From the NCBI RefSeq assembly GCF_002245535.1, contig NZ_NKCN01000009.1:124001-188000 (forward strand): DNA of 64,000 nt, given 5' to 3'. The notes beneath the pieces were generated by a model, which saw only the letters and a list, made by a program, of their open reading frames with translations, made no database searches and was not told the DNA's origin. Shown piece after piece: positions 48,279 to 56,843 of the stretch; the stretch's first letter is position 1; each line of letters opens with the position of its first letter. A program made the position numbers and the translations under genes. Source of the stretch: Mycobacterium lehmannii (lineage in GTDB: Bacteria > Actinomycetota > Actinomycetes > Mycobacteriales > Mycobacteriaceae).

Positions 48279-49754
48279 ATGCCGGTCAGGCAGCCGCTAT
48301 GGCTGGGGCTGGACTTAGGCACCCAGCATGCTCGCGCGCTCGTCGTTAACGACGACGGCGAAGTCTTCGGGACGGGTCGGGCAGCCCTGACCAGTACCCG
48401 CTGCGGTCGTCGGCATCAGCAGGATCCCGAGCAATGGTGGGCCGCGGTGGCCGCGGCCACGCGCGCGGCCTTGGCCGACGTGCACGCCGACACGGTGGGG
48501 GCGCTCGCCGTCGCCGCCACCTCAGGCACGGTCCTGCTGGTTGACCGCGCCGGTCATCCGCGCACCGAAGCGCTGATGTATGACGACGCGCGAGCAGTCC
48601 AGGAGGCCGTCCTCGTCGAGGACATCGGCGCACCCTTGTGGCGCGAGCTTGGATATGAGCACATGCAGCCCTCCTGGGCCCTGCCCAAGCTGTTGTGGCT
48701 GTTAAACACACATCCCCACCTGGCGAATGAGACGGTCCGGTTGTGCCACCAGGCGGACCTGATCACTGCCCGGCTCATCGGTCGTCCGGGGCCGACTGAC
48801 ACGAGCAATGCGCTGAAATCCGGATACCACCTCCTCGAGGAACGCTGGCCCAGCGAAGTTCTCAACCGGCTTGGGATTCCCCCACAGATCCTGCCCGCGG
48901 TGGTGCGCCCCGGCGCCCTGCTCGGTCGCGTAACCGCTCACGCATCCGCGGTGACTGCTATTCCAGCCGGCACACCGGTGGTGGCGGGAATGACAGACGG
49001 TTGTGCGGCGCAACTCGGCGCCGGTTGCGTCGAGATCGGATCGTGGAACTCAGTACTCGGTACAACGCTGGTCCTCAAGGGCGTCTCACCACGGTTGGTC
49101 CGCGACCCGGCAGGAGCACTCTACTGCCACCGCGGCCTTAACGGCACTTGGCTTCCCGGGGGCGCGTCGAACAGCGGCGCGGGCGTGATTGCGGAATGGT
49201 TCGCCCACGCCGATCTCGCCGAACTGACCGCCCGGGCAGCGCAGTTGCCGATTGGGCCGGTGGCCTACCCGCTCATTGGGCGTGGAGAGCGGTTCCCCTT
49301 CCGGGCCGCCGACGCCGAGACATTCATGCTGGGCCACCCCGACACGGATGCACACGTGTTCGCCGCGGTGCTCCTCGGTGTAGCCTGCGTGGAGCGACTA
49401 TGCTTCGATCGGATCACCATGCTGGGCGCTCCGACGGACGGCATGCTGACCTTCACTGGCGGCGCCACCCGCAACGAGTACTGGACACAATTGCGCGCCG
49501 ACTTGCTCGGCAGAACAGTCCACATACCCGAGCAAGCTGAGCCCGCCTTGGGTATGGCGATCCTCGCCTCGACATTGGGCGGCCGATCCGTGGCAGAGGC
49601 CGCCTCCTCTATGGTGCGCCGGCGAGGCGAACGGACCCCAAATCCGGCCCGGGCCGACATCCTGAGACAGCGCTACGCCGATTTCGTACAGGCCTTGACG
49701 GTCCGGGGCTGGCTCGACGCCGCTATCGCCGAGTACGCCCGTGCCAGGCTATAG
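48279..49754 (+). CDS. FGGY-family carbohydrate kinase
   Basis: 491 residues. Actin-like ATPase fold with phosphate-1 motif GLDLGTQHARALV, the catalytic-region block GMTDGCAAQLGAG and the FGGY C-terminal block FTGGATRNEYWTQL. The family phosphorylates pentuloses, pentitols or glycerol. The neighbourhood suggests a ribulose or xylulose kinase feeding ribulose 5-phosphate, but the sequence alone does not settle the sugar. It is not a glycerate kinase, so the last step of the glycerate pathway must be encoded elsewhere. Confidence 0.8.
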   Translation: MPVRQPLWLGLDLGTQHARALVVNDDGEVFGTGRAALTSTRCGRRHQQDPEQWWAAVAAATRAALADVHADTVGALAVAATSGTVLLVDRAGHPRTEALMYDDARAVQEAVLVEDIGAPLWRELGYEHMQPSWALPKLLWLLNTHPHLANETVRLCHQADLITARLIGRPGPTDTSNALKSGYHLLEERWPSEVLNRLGIPPQILPAVVRPGALLGRVTAHASAVTAIPAGTPVVAGMTDGCAAQLGAGCVEIGSWNSVLGTTLVLKGVSPRLVRDPAGALYCHRGLNGTWLPGGASNSGAGVIAEWFAHADLAELTARAAQLPIGPVAYPLIGRGERFPFRAADAETFMLGHPDTDAHVFAAVLLGVACVERLCFDRITMLGAPTDGMLTFTGGATRNEYWTQLRADLLGRTVHIPEQAEPALGMAILASTLGGRSVAEAASSMVRRRGERTPNPARADILRQRYADFVQALTVRGWLDAAIAEYARARL

Positions 49755-49900
49755 GCGCTATGAATTCGACTGGCGGCGCACAAGTACGGGCCGAATCAGA
49801 CATCAATAGAGTCGGAGGCGCTTACATGGTGTCGCTGCCGGGGGTGATGCGAACCCCGTTTTGTCATGGGCACGAGATCGCGGCGTTGCCGCGACATTTA

Positions 49901-49926
49901 TCATGGATAATAACGATTATCCATGA
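49901..49926. promoter_or_regulatory. Perfect 10-bp inverted repeat, AT-rich
   Basis: Arms TCATGGATAA (49901-49910) and TTATCCATGA (49917-49926) with spacer TAACGA. Its core ATAAT-AACG-ATTAT recurs in form at 50173-50186. Looks like a repressor operator, reminiscent of Fur-type boxes, or a hairpin. Confidence 0.6.
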
Positions 49927-49973
49927 ATAAGGACCGAAGACGCTGCCGCGCAGCATGATTGGGTCCGCTATAG

Positions 49974-49986
49974 CGTCACAGTGACG
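49974..49986. promoter_or_regulatory. CGTCAC-A-GTGACG palindrome (copy 1)
   Basis: Six-base arms around a single A. The same arms recur around a T at 50505-50517, 531 bp away. Confidence 0.5.
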
Positions 49987-50172
49987 TATCGACCGTGTGC
50001 CAGCCATAGGGCCAACGCGGCGAAACCGTAAGCCTGTGGTCTTCTTTGGCGCTGGCAAGGATCCTGCTGCAGATAGGGCCGGCCCGCTCTGGGTCTCCGG
50101 CGGCCACGACGGCGCGATCTCTCGGGCGTTGCGATGACAAATGCCCATCACCGACCCTCGTCTAGGTTGACC

Positions 50173-50186
50173 ATAATCGCTATTAT
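50173..50186. promoter_or_regulatory. ATAAT-N4-ATTAT palindrome (copy 2)
   Basis: ATAAT-CGCT-ATTAT; same arms and spacing as the core of the inverted repeat at 49901-49926. Unusual AT content for this GC-rich chromosome. Confidence 0.45.
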
Positions 50187-50502
50187 CGGCGAAATGCGGT
50201 GTGGCACAACATTATTCACGGCTGTGTTCTTAAGCGGCTGCCAGAGTTGCCAACAGGGTGTGTGAGCCGGACAAGCAGTGTCCGGGGTCGGCCCGGTAGC
50301 GTCACGGCGGTGATCACCTCGGTCGATAGCGTGCGTCAAGAGCGCGCCGGCCGCGGAATGGGCCTGCGGCCACCGACAGTGCATCCGCCCGGCACGAATG
50401 ATGCCCGGCAACGATCGAGTGAAATTTCAGGCGTTCTCTACTGGGGTGCCCGTCACGTCCCCCGTCGACCGCACTACATCTACTGCGGGCCAGTAGCGTT
50501 AT

Positions 50503-50519
50503 TTCGTCACTGTGACGAA
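50503..50519. promoter_or_regulatory. CGTCAC-T-GTGACG palindrome (copy 2), probable operator of 50558 gene
   Basis: TTCGTCACTGTGACGAA, perfect eight-base arms around one T, ending 38 bp before the ATG at 50558, in the position of a promoter-overlapping operator. Confidence 0.55.
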
Positions 50520-50557
50520 TTGAGGATGCCGACCACTGCCACGGACTGTGCAACCAG

Positions 50558-51262
50558 ATGAGCGCACCAGCTGCTGTCGACCTCGACGAGTACCTACGCC
50601 GGCCGCACGTGGCGCGGCGGGGCGCCGCGGAGCTGAGCCTGCCCGTGCTGCACTTCGAAAGCCTCGACGCCGCCACGGTCAGTTGGTGTCGCGATTGGCG
50701 AGCAGAGATACGCATGACCGATCTGGCCGCCGAGGTGGCTGCCTCCCCCGCGGTGACGGTTGGCGCGGTGGACTTCGTGCTGGCGCAGCTCGGACAGAGC
50801 CGCCAGCCGGTCGCTGACCGTCTCGCCCAGTTGGGCACTCGGGAGGCCCGTTTCGGAGAGCTGTTCAACGGCGGAGAACTTGAGGCGGCGCTCGACGAGC
50901 ACATCGAATTCTTCGACGGCATGCCAATATTCACCGTTCTGCCGGTGGTGGCCGCGACCGTCGACGACCTCATGCCAGTCTCGCGACTACGCGCCTGGGC
51001 GGTGGCCGAGGTCATCCATACGATGCTGCCGACGAATTCAGGCATGGCGGTCGCTTCTGCCCTCGACGGCGCCGACCGGCCTGGTCGTCAATTGGTGTCG
51101 GCCGACTGGCTCGACCGCGACTGGCTCGACGTCGGCCTCACGGGAATCCCCGGTCATCCGGCCCTCGTCGGGCGGGCGACGATGTTCACCTATCTCGACG
51201 ATGCCCGCGCCGCCCTAGCAGGCGTCGCCGATGAGGTGTTCACTGTTCGAGCTGGTGGTTAA
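50558..51262 (+). CDS. Hypothetical protein, 234 residues
   Basis: No family recognised. Mostly helical, acidic, soluble, no signal peptide. Segments such as LPVLHFESLDAATVSWCRDW and VSRLRAWAVAEVIHTMLPT give a hydrophobic core typical of a folded protein. A strong palindrome lies in its promoter region. It stands alone after an 800-bp non-coding stretch in the accessory region, so it may be acquired. Confidence 0.55.
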   Translation: MSAPAAVDLDEYLRRPHVARRGAAELSLPVLHFESLDAATVSWCRDWRAEIRMTDLAAEVAASPAVTVGAVDFVLAQLGQSRQPVADRLAQLGTREARFGELFNGGELEAALDEHIEFFDGMPIFTVLPVVAATVDDLMPVSRLRAWAVAEVIHTMLPTNSGMAVASALDGADRPGRQLVSADWLDRDWLDVGLTGIPGHPALVGRATMFTYLDDARAALAGVADEVFTVRAGG

Positions 51263-51340
51263 CCTGTGTCTCAGTTCTGCTGCGCTGCTAAACATTTCAG
51301 TGTTCCGGCCAGCACGCTAGCTAGAAGTGCGGTGTCATCT

Positions 51341-51643
51341 TCACTCACGCTGCGCGACCACCCAGGGGATCGCTCGAAGGGCGCCAAACACGAAGATGGA
51401 CCAGAGGCACAGGACTCCGACCCATAGCGCCATCTCGTCGTCGCGCAGCCACGCCGCACGGTGAAGGGCGCCTTCGACGAGGGCGCCGATACCAACGAAC
51501 GCGAACAGGATGGCGCTGAGCCCAACGACCGCGCCCAGTCCCAGTGTGCTGCGGGATGGCCATCGGCGCTTCACGTACGTCTCAACAGCCAACGCCGCGA
51601 AGAGAAGCGATCCGGCCCACGCGATAACCCAGAAACCAAGCAT
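51341..51643 (-). CDS. Small membrane protein with three predicted helices
   Basis: 100 residues from ATG 51643 (MLGFWVIAWAGSLLFAALAV). Predicted membrane helices at about 2-20, 36-56 and 74-93, with short charged loops (ETYVKRRWPSR, HRAAWLRDDE). No family recognised. The frame extends 24 codons upstream but those are polar and unlike a leader. Function unknown. Confidence 0.55.
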   Translation of the reverse strand: MLGFWVIAWAGSLLFAALAVETYVKRRWPSRSTLGLGAVVGLSAILFAFVGIGALVEGALHRAAWLRDDEMALWVGVLCLWSIFVFGALRAIPWVVAQRE

Positions 51644-51762
51644 GGCGCTGATGCTAGGGCGCGTTTGCGACACCGTGGTCAATCTCTTGGTCAGCACACC
51701 CGAGCGCGTCACCACACGACCCCACCGTCTTCCGTAGCGCGGTAGCGGGTGCGCAGCGAAAA

Positions 51763-52068
51763 TTGTTGCTCAGCAACCTATTGAGGTGCCCTTACGATCT
51801 TCCGGTGGGGGTTTCAGCGAGCAGTCTTGCCTTCCTCGATGCGCGCGCCGATGATGTCGGATCGCGTATTCACTGGGAGATGCATGTACGTGCCGGTGGT
51901 GATCCGGAGTCTGTCGGGCTGACCGCCGGCGCCGGTCATGTTTTCATCTACGGGCCCGTCCGCCTCGACGACCGTGCCGTCGCGTATATCAACGCCCTTC
52001 TGGACGCGCTACTGCGCCGCGAACGCTGCATCGTCGAGGACCACCAGGGCCGACCGCGATTGATCTGA
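51763..52068 (+). CDS. Hypothetical small protein, 101 residues
   Basis: Soluble alpha/beta-looking protein (DVGSRIHWEMHVRAGGDPES, HVFIYGPVRLDDRAVAYINA). No family recognised. The frame opens at TTG 51763; GTG 51805 (VGVSASSLAF) is a more likely start. Stop TGA 52066-52068. Confidence 0.45.
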   Translation: MLLSNLLRCPYDLPVGVSASSLAFLDARADDVGSRIHWEMHVRAGGDPESVGLTAGAGHVFIYGPVRLDDRAVAYINALLDALLRRERCIVEDHQGRPRLI

Positions 52069-52099
52069 CACTACGAACCCGAACCCCGTGGCTTCCGCG

Positions 52100-53056
52100 C
52101 TAGGGCCTGGACGGATCGGGAACCCACCACCCGGGCATGTACTCCACGTAACCCCACGGGGCAAGCTGATCTGGCGCTATCTCAACCACGTCGCGGATAT
52201 CAATGGGCTGCTGCGGCTTGGGCCACGGCGGCTGCGCACCGTAATAGGAATCAGGGTGTGGGACACCAATTCCCGGCGCGACCTGCTGATAGCCCGGCGG
52301 GAAGAGCGCACCGGAGTCCGGGTCGATCACCCGAACGTCACTCAGATCGAGGGGATACTTCGCCGGCGGAGGGGGCGGCACATACCCCAGGCCGCCCTCA
52401 GGATCTGGATACCAGAGGTTGGGACCCACCTGCTTGTAGTTCGGCGGCGCGAGCTCGCCGTCACCCACGTAGGTCAACTTGGTGACATCGAGCCAGTACC
52501 GCGGATCTTCACCGTGCGGTGGGTCCTCCCCCGGCTTGTCGGTAGGAAGGTCGGCCGGAGCCTGGGGCAACTCACCGGAGCCGTAGCTGAGCGCTCTCAC
52601 CTCGCCGGCGGCCTGGCCGGACTGCTGCTGAGTCGAGGCCACCACAGACTGGGCCCGGGCGACCTGCGTCCGCAGGGCCTTGAGCACCATCATCTCCGCC
52701 GCAGGCGTGCGAGCTGATCCAGCCACCTCGGCGATCGAGCGTGTCTGGGCGACAATCGTGTCCATTTGGCGCGCCCCGCCCTCAGTGATCTGCGCCGCGC
52801 TGGCCAATCGAGCTTCCAAGGTGGAGTCGGTACGGCCGGCGGTGACCAGCTCCCGGTTCTGCTGCTGTACCACCGACGCATGCCGATCGACGAGCTGACC
52901 AGACAGGCCCGACATCTGCTGGCCCGCGCCGCTGACAGATTCCGCAGCCGTCTGAAGAGGAGCTCCCGACGTCGCCACAGGCCCGGGCGTACCGAACAGC
53001 GAGCGGGCGCGTTCGACCACCGCCAGCGCCTGGGCCGCCTCAAGCTGAATGGTCAC
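52100..53056 (-). CDS. DUF4226-like helical protein with three C-terminal repeats
   Basis: 318 residues. The N-terminal 150 are helical and Gln/Ala/Ser-rich (SGLSGQLVDRHASVVQQQNR, KALRTQVARAQSVVASTQQQ), like mycobacterial DUF4226 or type VII secretion-related proteins. The Pro-rich C-terminus holds three degenerate repeats of about 45 residues, each beginning LDVT/LDLS/IDIR and ending in a NLWYPDP, IGVPHPD or WWVPDP motif. No signal peptide. GTG 53056 start. The family assignment is tentative. Confidence 0.55.
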   Translation of the reverse strand: MTIQLEAAQALAVVERARSLFGTPGPVATSGAPLQTAAESVSGAGQQMSGLSGQLVDRHASVVQQQNRELVTAGRTDSTLEARLASAAQITEGGARQMDTIVAQTRSIAEVAGSARTPAAEMMVLKALRTQVARAQSVVASTQQQSGQAAGEVRALSYGSGELPQAPADLPTDKPGEDPPHGEDPRYWLDVTKLTYVGDGELAPPNYKQVGPNLWYPDPEGGLGYVPPPPPAKYPLDLSDVRVIDPDSGALFPPGYQQVAPGIGVPHPDSYYGAQPPWPKPQQPIDIRDVVEIAPDQLAPWGYVEYMPGWWVPDPSRP

Positions 53057-53169
53057 GCCACCAATTATCGGGCATGCAGAGCCCTGGTGACAGCAGGAGT
53101 CGGCCCGGCCGCGCGGCTGCCCGTCGCGATGAGTGTCGCCGCAGAGGGCCAGCTAAACACCCTGTAAAC

Positions 53170-53186
53170 TGATAACGATGATATCA
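53170..53186. promoter_or_regulatory. vapB operator candidate
   Basis: TGATA-N7-TATCA inverted repeat immediately before the AGGAGG ribosome site (53186-53191) of vapB. Such repeats bound by VapBC complexes autoregulate these operons. Confidence 0.5.
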
Positions 53187-53200
53187 GGAGGTCATGCGCG

Positions 53201-53428
53201 ATGGGCGATGTGCTGATCCGCGGCCTGTCCGACGCGGCGATCGCGCGTATCGACGCCGACGCAGCCGCCCGCGGTCTCTCGCGCCAAGAATATCTGCGAA
53301 CCAGATTCGAGACCGAAGGTTCAGTGAGCGCCCCCACGCGGACCATGACCGTCGACGATCTACGCCGCGCCGCCGCGGCGGCCACCGACCTCGACGACCC
53401 CGACATCATGGACGCCGCGTGGCGGTGA
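53201..53428 (+). CDS. vapB: VapB-type antitoxin
   Basis: 75 residues with a ribbon-helix-helix N-terminus ([20 protein letters not shown] then [13 protein letters not shown]) and a C-terminal tail for toxin binding. ATG 53201 is nine bases after AGGAGG. Its stop overlaps the toxin GTG by four bases. It neutralises the VapC RNase encoded next and probably represses the operon. Confidence 0.87.
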   Translation: MGDVLIRGLSDAAIARIDADAAARGLSRQEYLRTRFETEGSVSAPTRTMTVDDLRRAAAAATDLDDPDIMDAAWR

Positions 53429-53829
53429 CCAACTGGCTCATCGACAAATCGGCCTACACGCAACTGGTGGCCTCCCCAGACGCCCAGGCCTGGGTCGAGC
53501 GCATCGAACGCGGCCTCGTGCGCATGAGCACCGTCACCCGCCTACAGATCGGCTACTCGTTCCGGAACGGATCGCAGGCCCGCAGCGAATCAGGCGCACC
53601 GCCGCTGGCATTGATGCCGCTCGAGTACCTGACCCCAGCCGCCGAGGACCGCGCCGTGGGCGTGCAGCTCCAGTTGGCCGACCGTGGGCTGCACCGCGCC
53701 CCGGCGATCCCCGATCTGCTTGTGGCCGCGGTCGCCGAGATGGCCGGCCTTACCGTGCTTGCCATCGACACGGACTTCGACCTGATCGCGCAAGTCACCG
53801 GACAAGCCGTCGAACGGCTCCGCCTATGA
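53425..53829 (+). CDS. vapC: VapC-type PIN-domain toxin (VapC21-like)
   Basis: 134 residues, PIN-domain ribonuclease. Acidic residues of the active site are in [15 protein letters not shown] (weaker), [13 protein letters not shown] and [10 protein letters not shown]. The layout, including LEYL before the third block, is like M. tuberculosis VapC21 (Rv2757c). GTG 53425 overlaps the vapB stop (GTGA); GTG 53419 is an alternative. VapC toxins cleave tRNA or rRNA; the target here is unknown. Confidence 0.87.
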   Translation: MTNWLIDKSAYTQLVASPDAQAWVERIERGLVRMSTVTRLQIGYSFRNGSQARSESGAPPLALMPLEYLTPAAEDRAVGVQLQLADRGLHRAPAIPDLLVAAVAEMAGLTVLAIDTDFDLIAQVTGQAVERLRL

Positions 53830-53875
53830 GCACACACGTGCGCAGCCGTCACCGTTCGGCAGGGAAGGTGTCGCC

Positions 53876-55297
53876 ATGACCGCACCAGAGGGCCAGCCCA
53901 CACCGCCCACCAACATCGCCGGATACCGCGTCGAGCGGGTCCTGGCCGTCACGGCGATGGCGACGGTCTACCTGGTGCACAGTCCCACCCTGCCGCGCCG
54001 GGAAGTACTCAAAGTGCTTCAACCCGAGCACGCCAACGGCGACCACGTTCGCGCCCAGTTCCTCCACGAAGCCGACATCACCGCCGGGCTCGAACATCCC
54101 AACATCGTGCGCGTGTTCAGCCGCGGCGAGACCGACAGCGGCCAACTGTGGATCGCCATGGAGTACGTCGACGGAACCAACGCCGAGACTGCGCTGCACG
54201 ACGGACAGATGACACCCGAGCGGGCAGTTCACATCATCACCGAGGTCGCCAGAGCCCTGGACTACGCGCACTCCCACGGGGTCGTGCACCAAGACATCAA
54301 ACCCTCGAACTTTCTGATCGCCGCCCAGAAACTGCCGGGCGGTCTCGACCGCGTCGTGCTCACCGACTTCGGTGCCGCCCTTTCCCCCCACAGCCGCGGA
54401 ACTGGCGACGGGCCCATGAGCGCCACCCTGGCCTACAGCGCGCCCGAAGTCATCACGGGGATAGCAGCTTTGGACGGACGCGCCGACGTCTACGCCCTCG
54501 CATGCACGCTCTTTCGGCTGCTGACTGGAGAACACCCCTACCCGACAGACGCCGGGGTCGGCGCCACAGTGAAAGCTCATCTGGACACCACCCCGCCCCG
54601 AGTGTCCGACCGGCTCAGCTGGGCCTCACCACAACTGGACAGCGTGATCGCCAAGGCGCTGGCCAAGAATCCCGCTGACCGCTACCCCACCGCCGGCGAC
54701 TTCGCGGCCGAGGCCAGCGCGGCACTCACCCTCCCCCAGCCCTCGGCTCCAGCGGCACCGCCCGCCGATCGCGACGAGCCGCCACCCCACACTGAGCTAG
54801 GCGGGGCCGAGTCCCACGGCGCAGCAGCGGATTTCATTAGCCTGCTCCCACACACGCGTGCCGTTTCGCAACGGCGCCAGCTGCTCGCGGCACTCGCAGT
54901 CGCCGCCGTGCTCATCATCGCCCTGTCGGTGTGGCTTATCGGACGCGGCTCCGACCCGCCCGACACCGCGCCCACGGCGGCGCCACCGACGACCACCGCG
55001 GCCCCGCCCGCAGCGCTGCAAGATCTCCGGCGGCTACTCCCGTCCGGCTATCCCGCCGACGCATGCACCCCTGCACCATCCCCCGATGGCGCGACGGTGA
55101 TCACCTGCGGACCAAACACCGACCCCGGTGGACCCCGCAGCGCCACCTACACCCTGGCCGGCGGACCCGAGGCGCTGCGCACCACGTTCGACCAGCTCGT
55201 CGAATCCACGACAGTGGTCGTCTGCCCCGGCAACATCCAGTCGCCGGTTCTCTGCCCGACAGGCGTGTCGAAGCAGTTTGGGGAACTGCGTCGGTGA
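53876..55297 (+). CDS. Atypical transmembrane Ser/Thr protein kinase
   Basis: 473 residues: cytoplasmic kinase domain (about 15-280), Pro-rich juxtamembrane linker, one membrane helix (336-355) and an extracellular part of about 118 residues with four cysteines (397, 411, 450, 460) that could form two disulfides. The kinase has Lys46, HxD, Asn145, DFG (164-166) and APE (190). But the glycine loop reads LAVTAMATVYLV, without the usual glycines, and the catalytic loop is HQDIKPSN rather than HRD. It is therefore a non-RD kinase with a degenerate nucleotide loop. 46 nt after vapC. Confidence 0.85.
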   Translation: MTAPEGQPTPPTNIAGYRVERVLAVTAMATVYLVHSPTLPRREVLKVLQPEHANGDHVRAQFLHEADITAGLEHPNIVRVFSRGETDSGQLWIAMEYVDGTNAETALHDGQMTPERAVHIITEVARALDYAHSHGVVHQDIKPSNFLIAAQKLPGGLDRVVLTDFGAALSPHSRGTGDGPMSATLAYSAPEVITGIAALDGRADVYALACTLFRLLTGEHPYPTDAGVGATVKAHLDTTPPRVSDRLSWASPQLDSVIAKALAKNPADRYPTAGDFAAEASAALTLPQPSAPAAPPADRDEPPPHTELGGAESHGAAADFISLLPHTRAVSQRRQLLAALAVAAVLIIALSVWLIGRGSDPPDTAPTAAPPTTTAAPPAALQDLRRLLPSGYPADACTPAPSPDGATVITCGPNTDPGGPRSATYTLAGGPEALRTTFDQLVESTTVVVCPGNIQSPVLCPTGVSKQFGELRR

Positions 55298-55334
55298 TGA
55301 TGGGGCAGTGGTCGTGAGGTAGGAGGGTCCGGGG

Positions 55335-56843
55335 ATGGCTGGTGCTTCGGCCGATGGTTGGACTCTTCATTTCTACGATTTCCAGCAGCGGTTCGTATCG
55401 GTGGACGACGTGGTTCCGGGGTTGGGTGATGTCGAGGCGAGGGCTAAGCGAAATGGTGCGCGTGATGGCACTCCGTTCTTTCTTGATCCGTGGGGCCGGG
55501 CGGATGCGTTGGTGAATGCCTACTGGCGAGATCCCCTGGTGCGGGGACGAGCAACGGGGACGTTGCGTCGTTACGCCTTGTCGTTGAAGGTGTGGCTGGA
55601 TTTTCTGCACGGGGTGGGCGTTCGATGGGATCTGGCGTCGCGATCGGAATTGGCTGCGTTCAAGGAGTGGCGGCTGTCGGCTGAGGAGAACCCTCAGCAT
55701 GTGAGCCCCAATAGTTTCTGTGTCGATCGTGCGGCGATCCGCGGTTTCTACTTGTGGGCGGCTGAGCAGCAAGGAATCGACAACCCCGTCCGAGCGCGTG
55801 TGATCGCCACGTCGTGGATGGGCGGGGGCCAAGTCGTGTTGGAGAGCACTCCGTCGGGAATGCGCAGGGCCGACGTGAAGTGGCTTACCCCACAGGCATT
55901 TCGGTTGTGGCGGAACCTGGGGTTGCGTGGCTTCACGATGGGGGGCGTGCCGCGCCATGACTGGCGGGGAGCAACCGAGGATCGCGACGTCGCGTTCGTG
56001 GAGGGGTTGTTCGGGACGGGTTTACGAATCGGCGAGTGGGCCAGTGTGTTAACGGTCGAGGTGCCCCAGCCGGGCTCTGAGGGGCTCGTGCGTTCGCGCG
56101 TGGCGTCTCATTGCGCTAAGGGTGGTAGCGGGCGATCGTTCTGGATGCGGCGCCGCGTCGCTCAACAAGTTCACTTCTATCTGCAGGAAGGTGGTCGCAC
56201 TGCTGCTGTAGCACGCGCGCAACGTGCTGGTCGCTATGAGCAGGTTGCCGATCGTTGGGTCGTTGAACATGTTCGCCGGGATGGGCAACTGGAGGTTGTC
56301 GATGGGCAGGGATCGCGTCGTACGGTCCGGCTGGATGCACTCGGGCCGTCGACACGAATGACGTTGTTCCGCAGGGGACGTGATGGCCTGGAGCCGATGT
56401 GGCTGTGGCTGAATCACGACGGCACACCTCGCCCTAAACACTCCTGGTACAAGACATTCGACCGCGCGAACACCAGAGTCGCGAAAGCGCTTGCGCAAGA
56501 GGGAGGTACGCCGCTGTGGTGTCGTCCCCACATGCTGAGGCATTCCTTTGCACTGCGGTGGTATTGCATTGCCACGTTCGTGGCGTGGCGCCGTACCGAT
56601 ATGTTGACCAAGCAGGAGCAGCGCGACTTCCGCAATCAGCTCGGCGATGTCTGGTTTCTGCTGGCGACACTTCTTGGACATCGTAGTGCTGAGGTGACGC
56701 GGAACGTCTATCTTGAGCCGTTTCAGGCGTTGCAGGTGGAGGAGCTCATCGCGCTGATGGATGCCGATGATCGGCAATCCCTTGAGCGTCTCGTCGCCAC
56801 AGTCGGCGTCGGTGAGCCTCGGGTGTTGACGGTCCAAATGTGA
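55335..56843 (+). CDS. Tyrosine recombinase/integrase (first of three)
   Basis: 502 residues, with a SAM-like core-binding domain (about 50-150) and a catalytic domain. The complete active-site set is seen: R231 (GTGLRIGEW), K262 (CAKGGSG), H399 and R402 (PHMLRHSF), H449 (LLGHRS) and the nucleophile Y459 (RNVYLEPF). ATG 55335 is preceded by AGGAGGG. Probably the catalytically active TnpA-like member. The stop overlaps the next ATG by four bases. Confidence 0.88.
   Translation: MAGASADGWTLHFYDFQQRFVSVDDVVPGLGDVEARAKRNGARDGTPFFLDPWGRADALVNAYWRDPLVRGRATGTLRRYALSLKVWLDFLHGVGVRWDLASRSELAAFKEWRLSAEENPQHVSPNSFCVDRAAIRGFYLWAAEQQGIDNPVRARVIATSWMGGGQVVLESTPSGMRRADVKWLTPQAFRLWRNLGLRGFTMGGVPRHDWRGATEDRDVAFVEGLFGTGLRIGEWASVLTVEVPQPGSEGLVRSRVASHCAKGGSGRSFWMRRRVAQQVHFYLQEGGRTAAVARAQRAGRYEQVADRWVVEHVRRDGQLEVVDGQGSRRTVRLDALGPSTRMTLFRRGRDGLEPMWLWLNHDGTPRPKHSWYKTFDRANTRVAKALAQEGGTPLWCRPHMLRHSFALRWYCIATFVAWRRTDMLTKQEQRDFRNQLGDVWFLLATLLGHRSAEVTRNVYLEPFQALQVEELIALMDADDRQSLERLVATVGVGEPRVLTVQM

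Larger units (their letters stand above)
49755..50557. other. Non-coding stretch with two families of paired palindromes
   Basis: 803 bp with no convincing gene. Minus-strand frames at 49864-50151 and 50148-50411 are of random composition. It is locally AT-rich and carries two ATAAT-N4-ATTAT repeats and two CGTCAC-W-GTGACG repeats, listed separately. Confidence 0.5.

Noticed and set aside
49864..50411. Two minus-strand frames in the gene-free stretch
   Set aside because: Low-quality composition and no ribosome sites; one runs across the palindromes.
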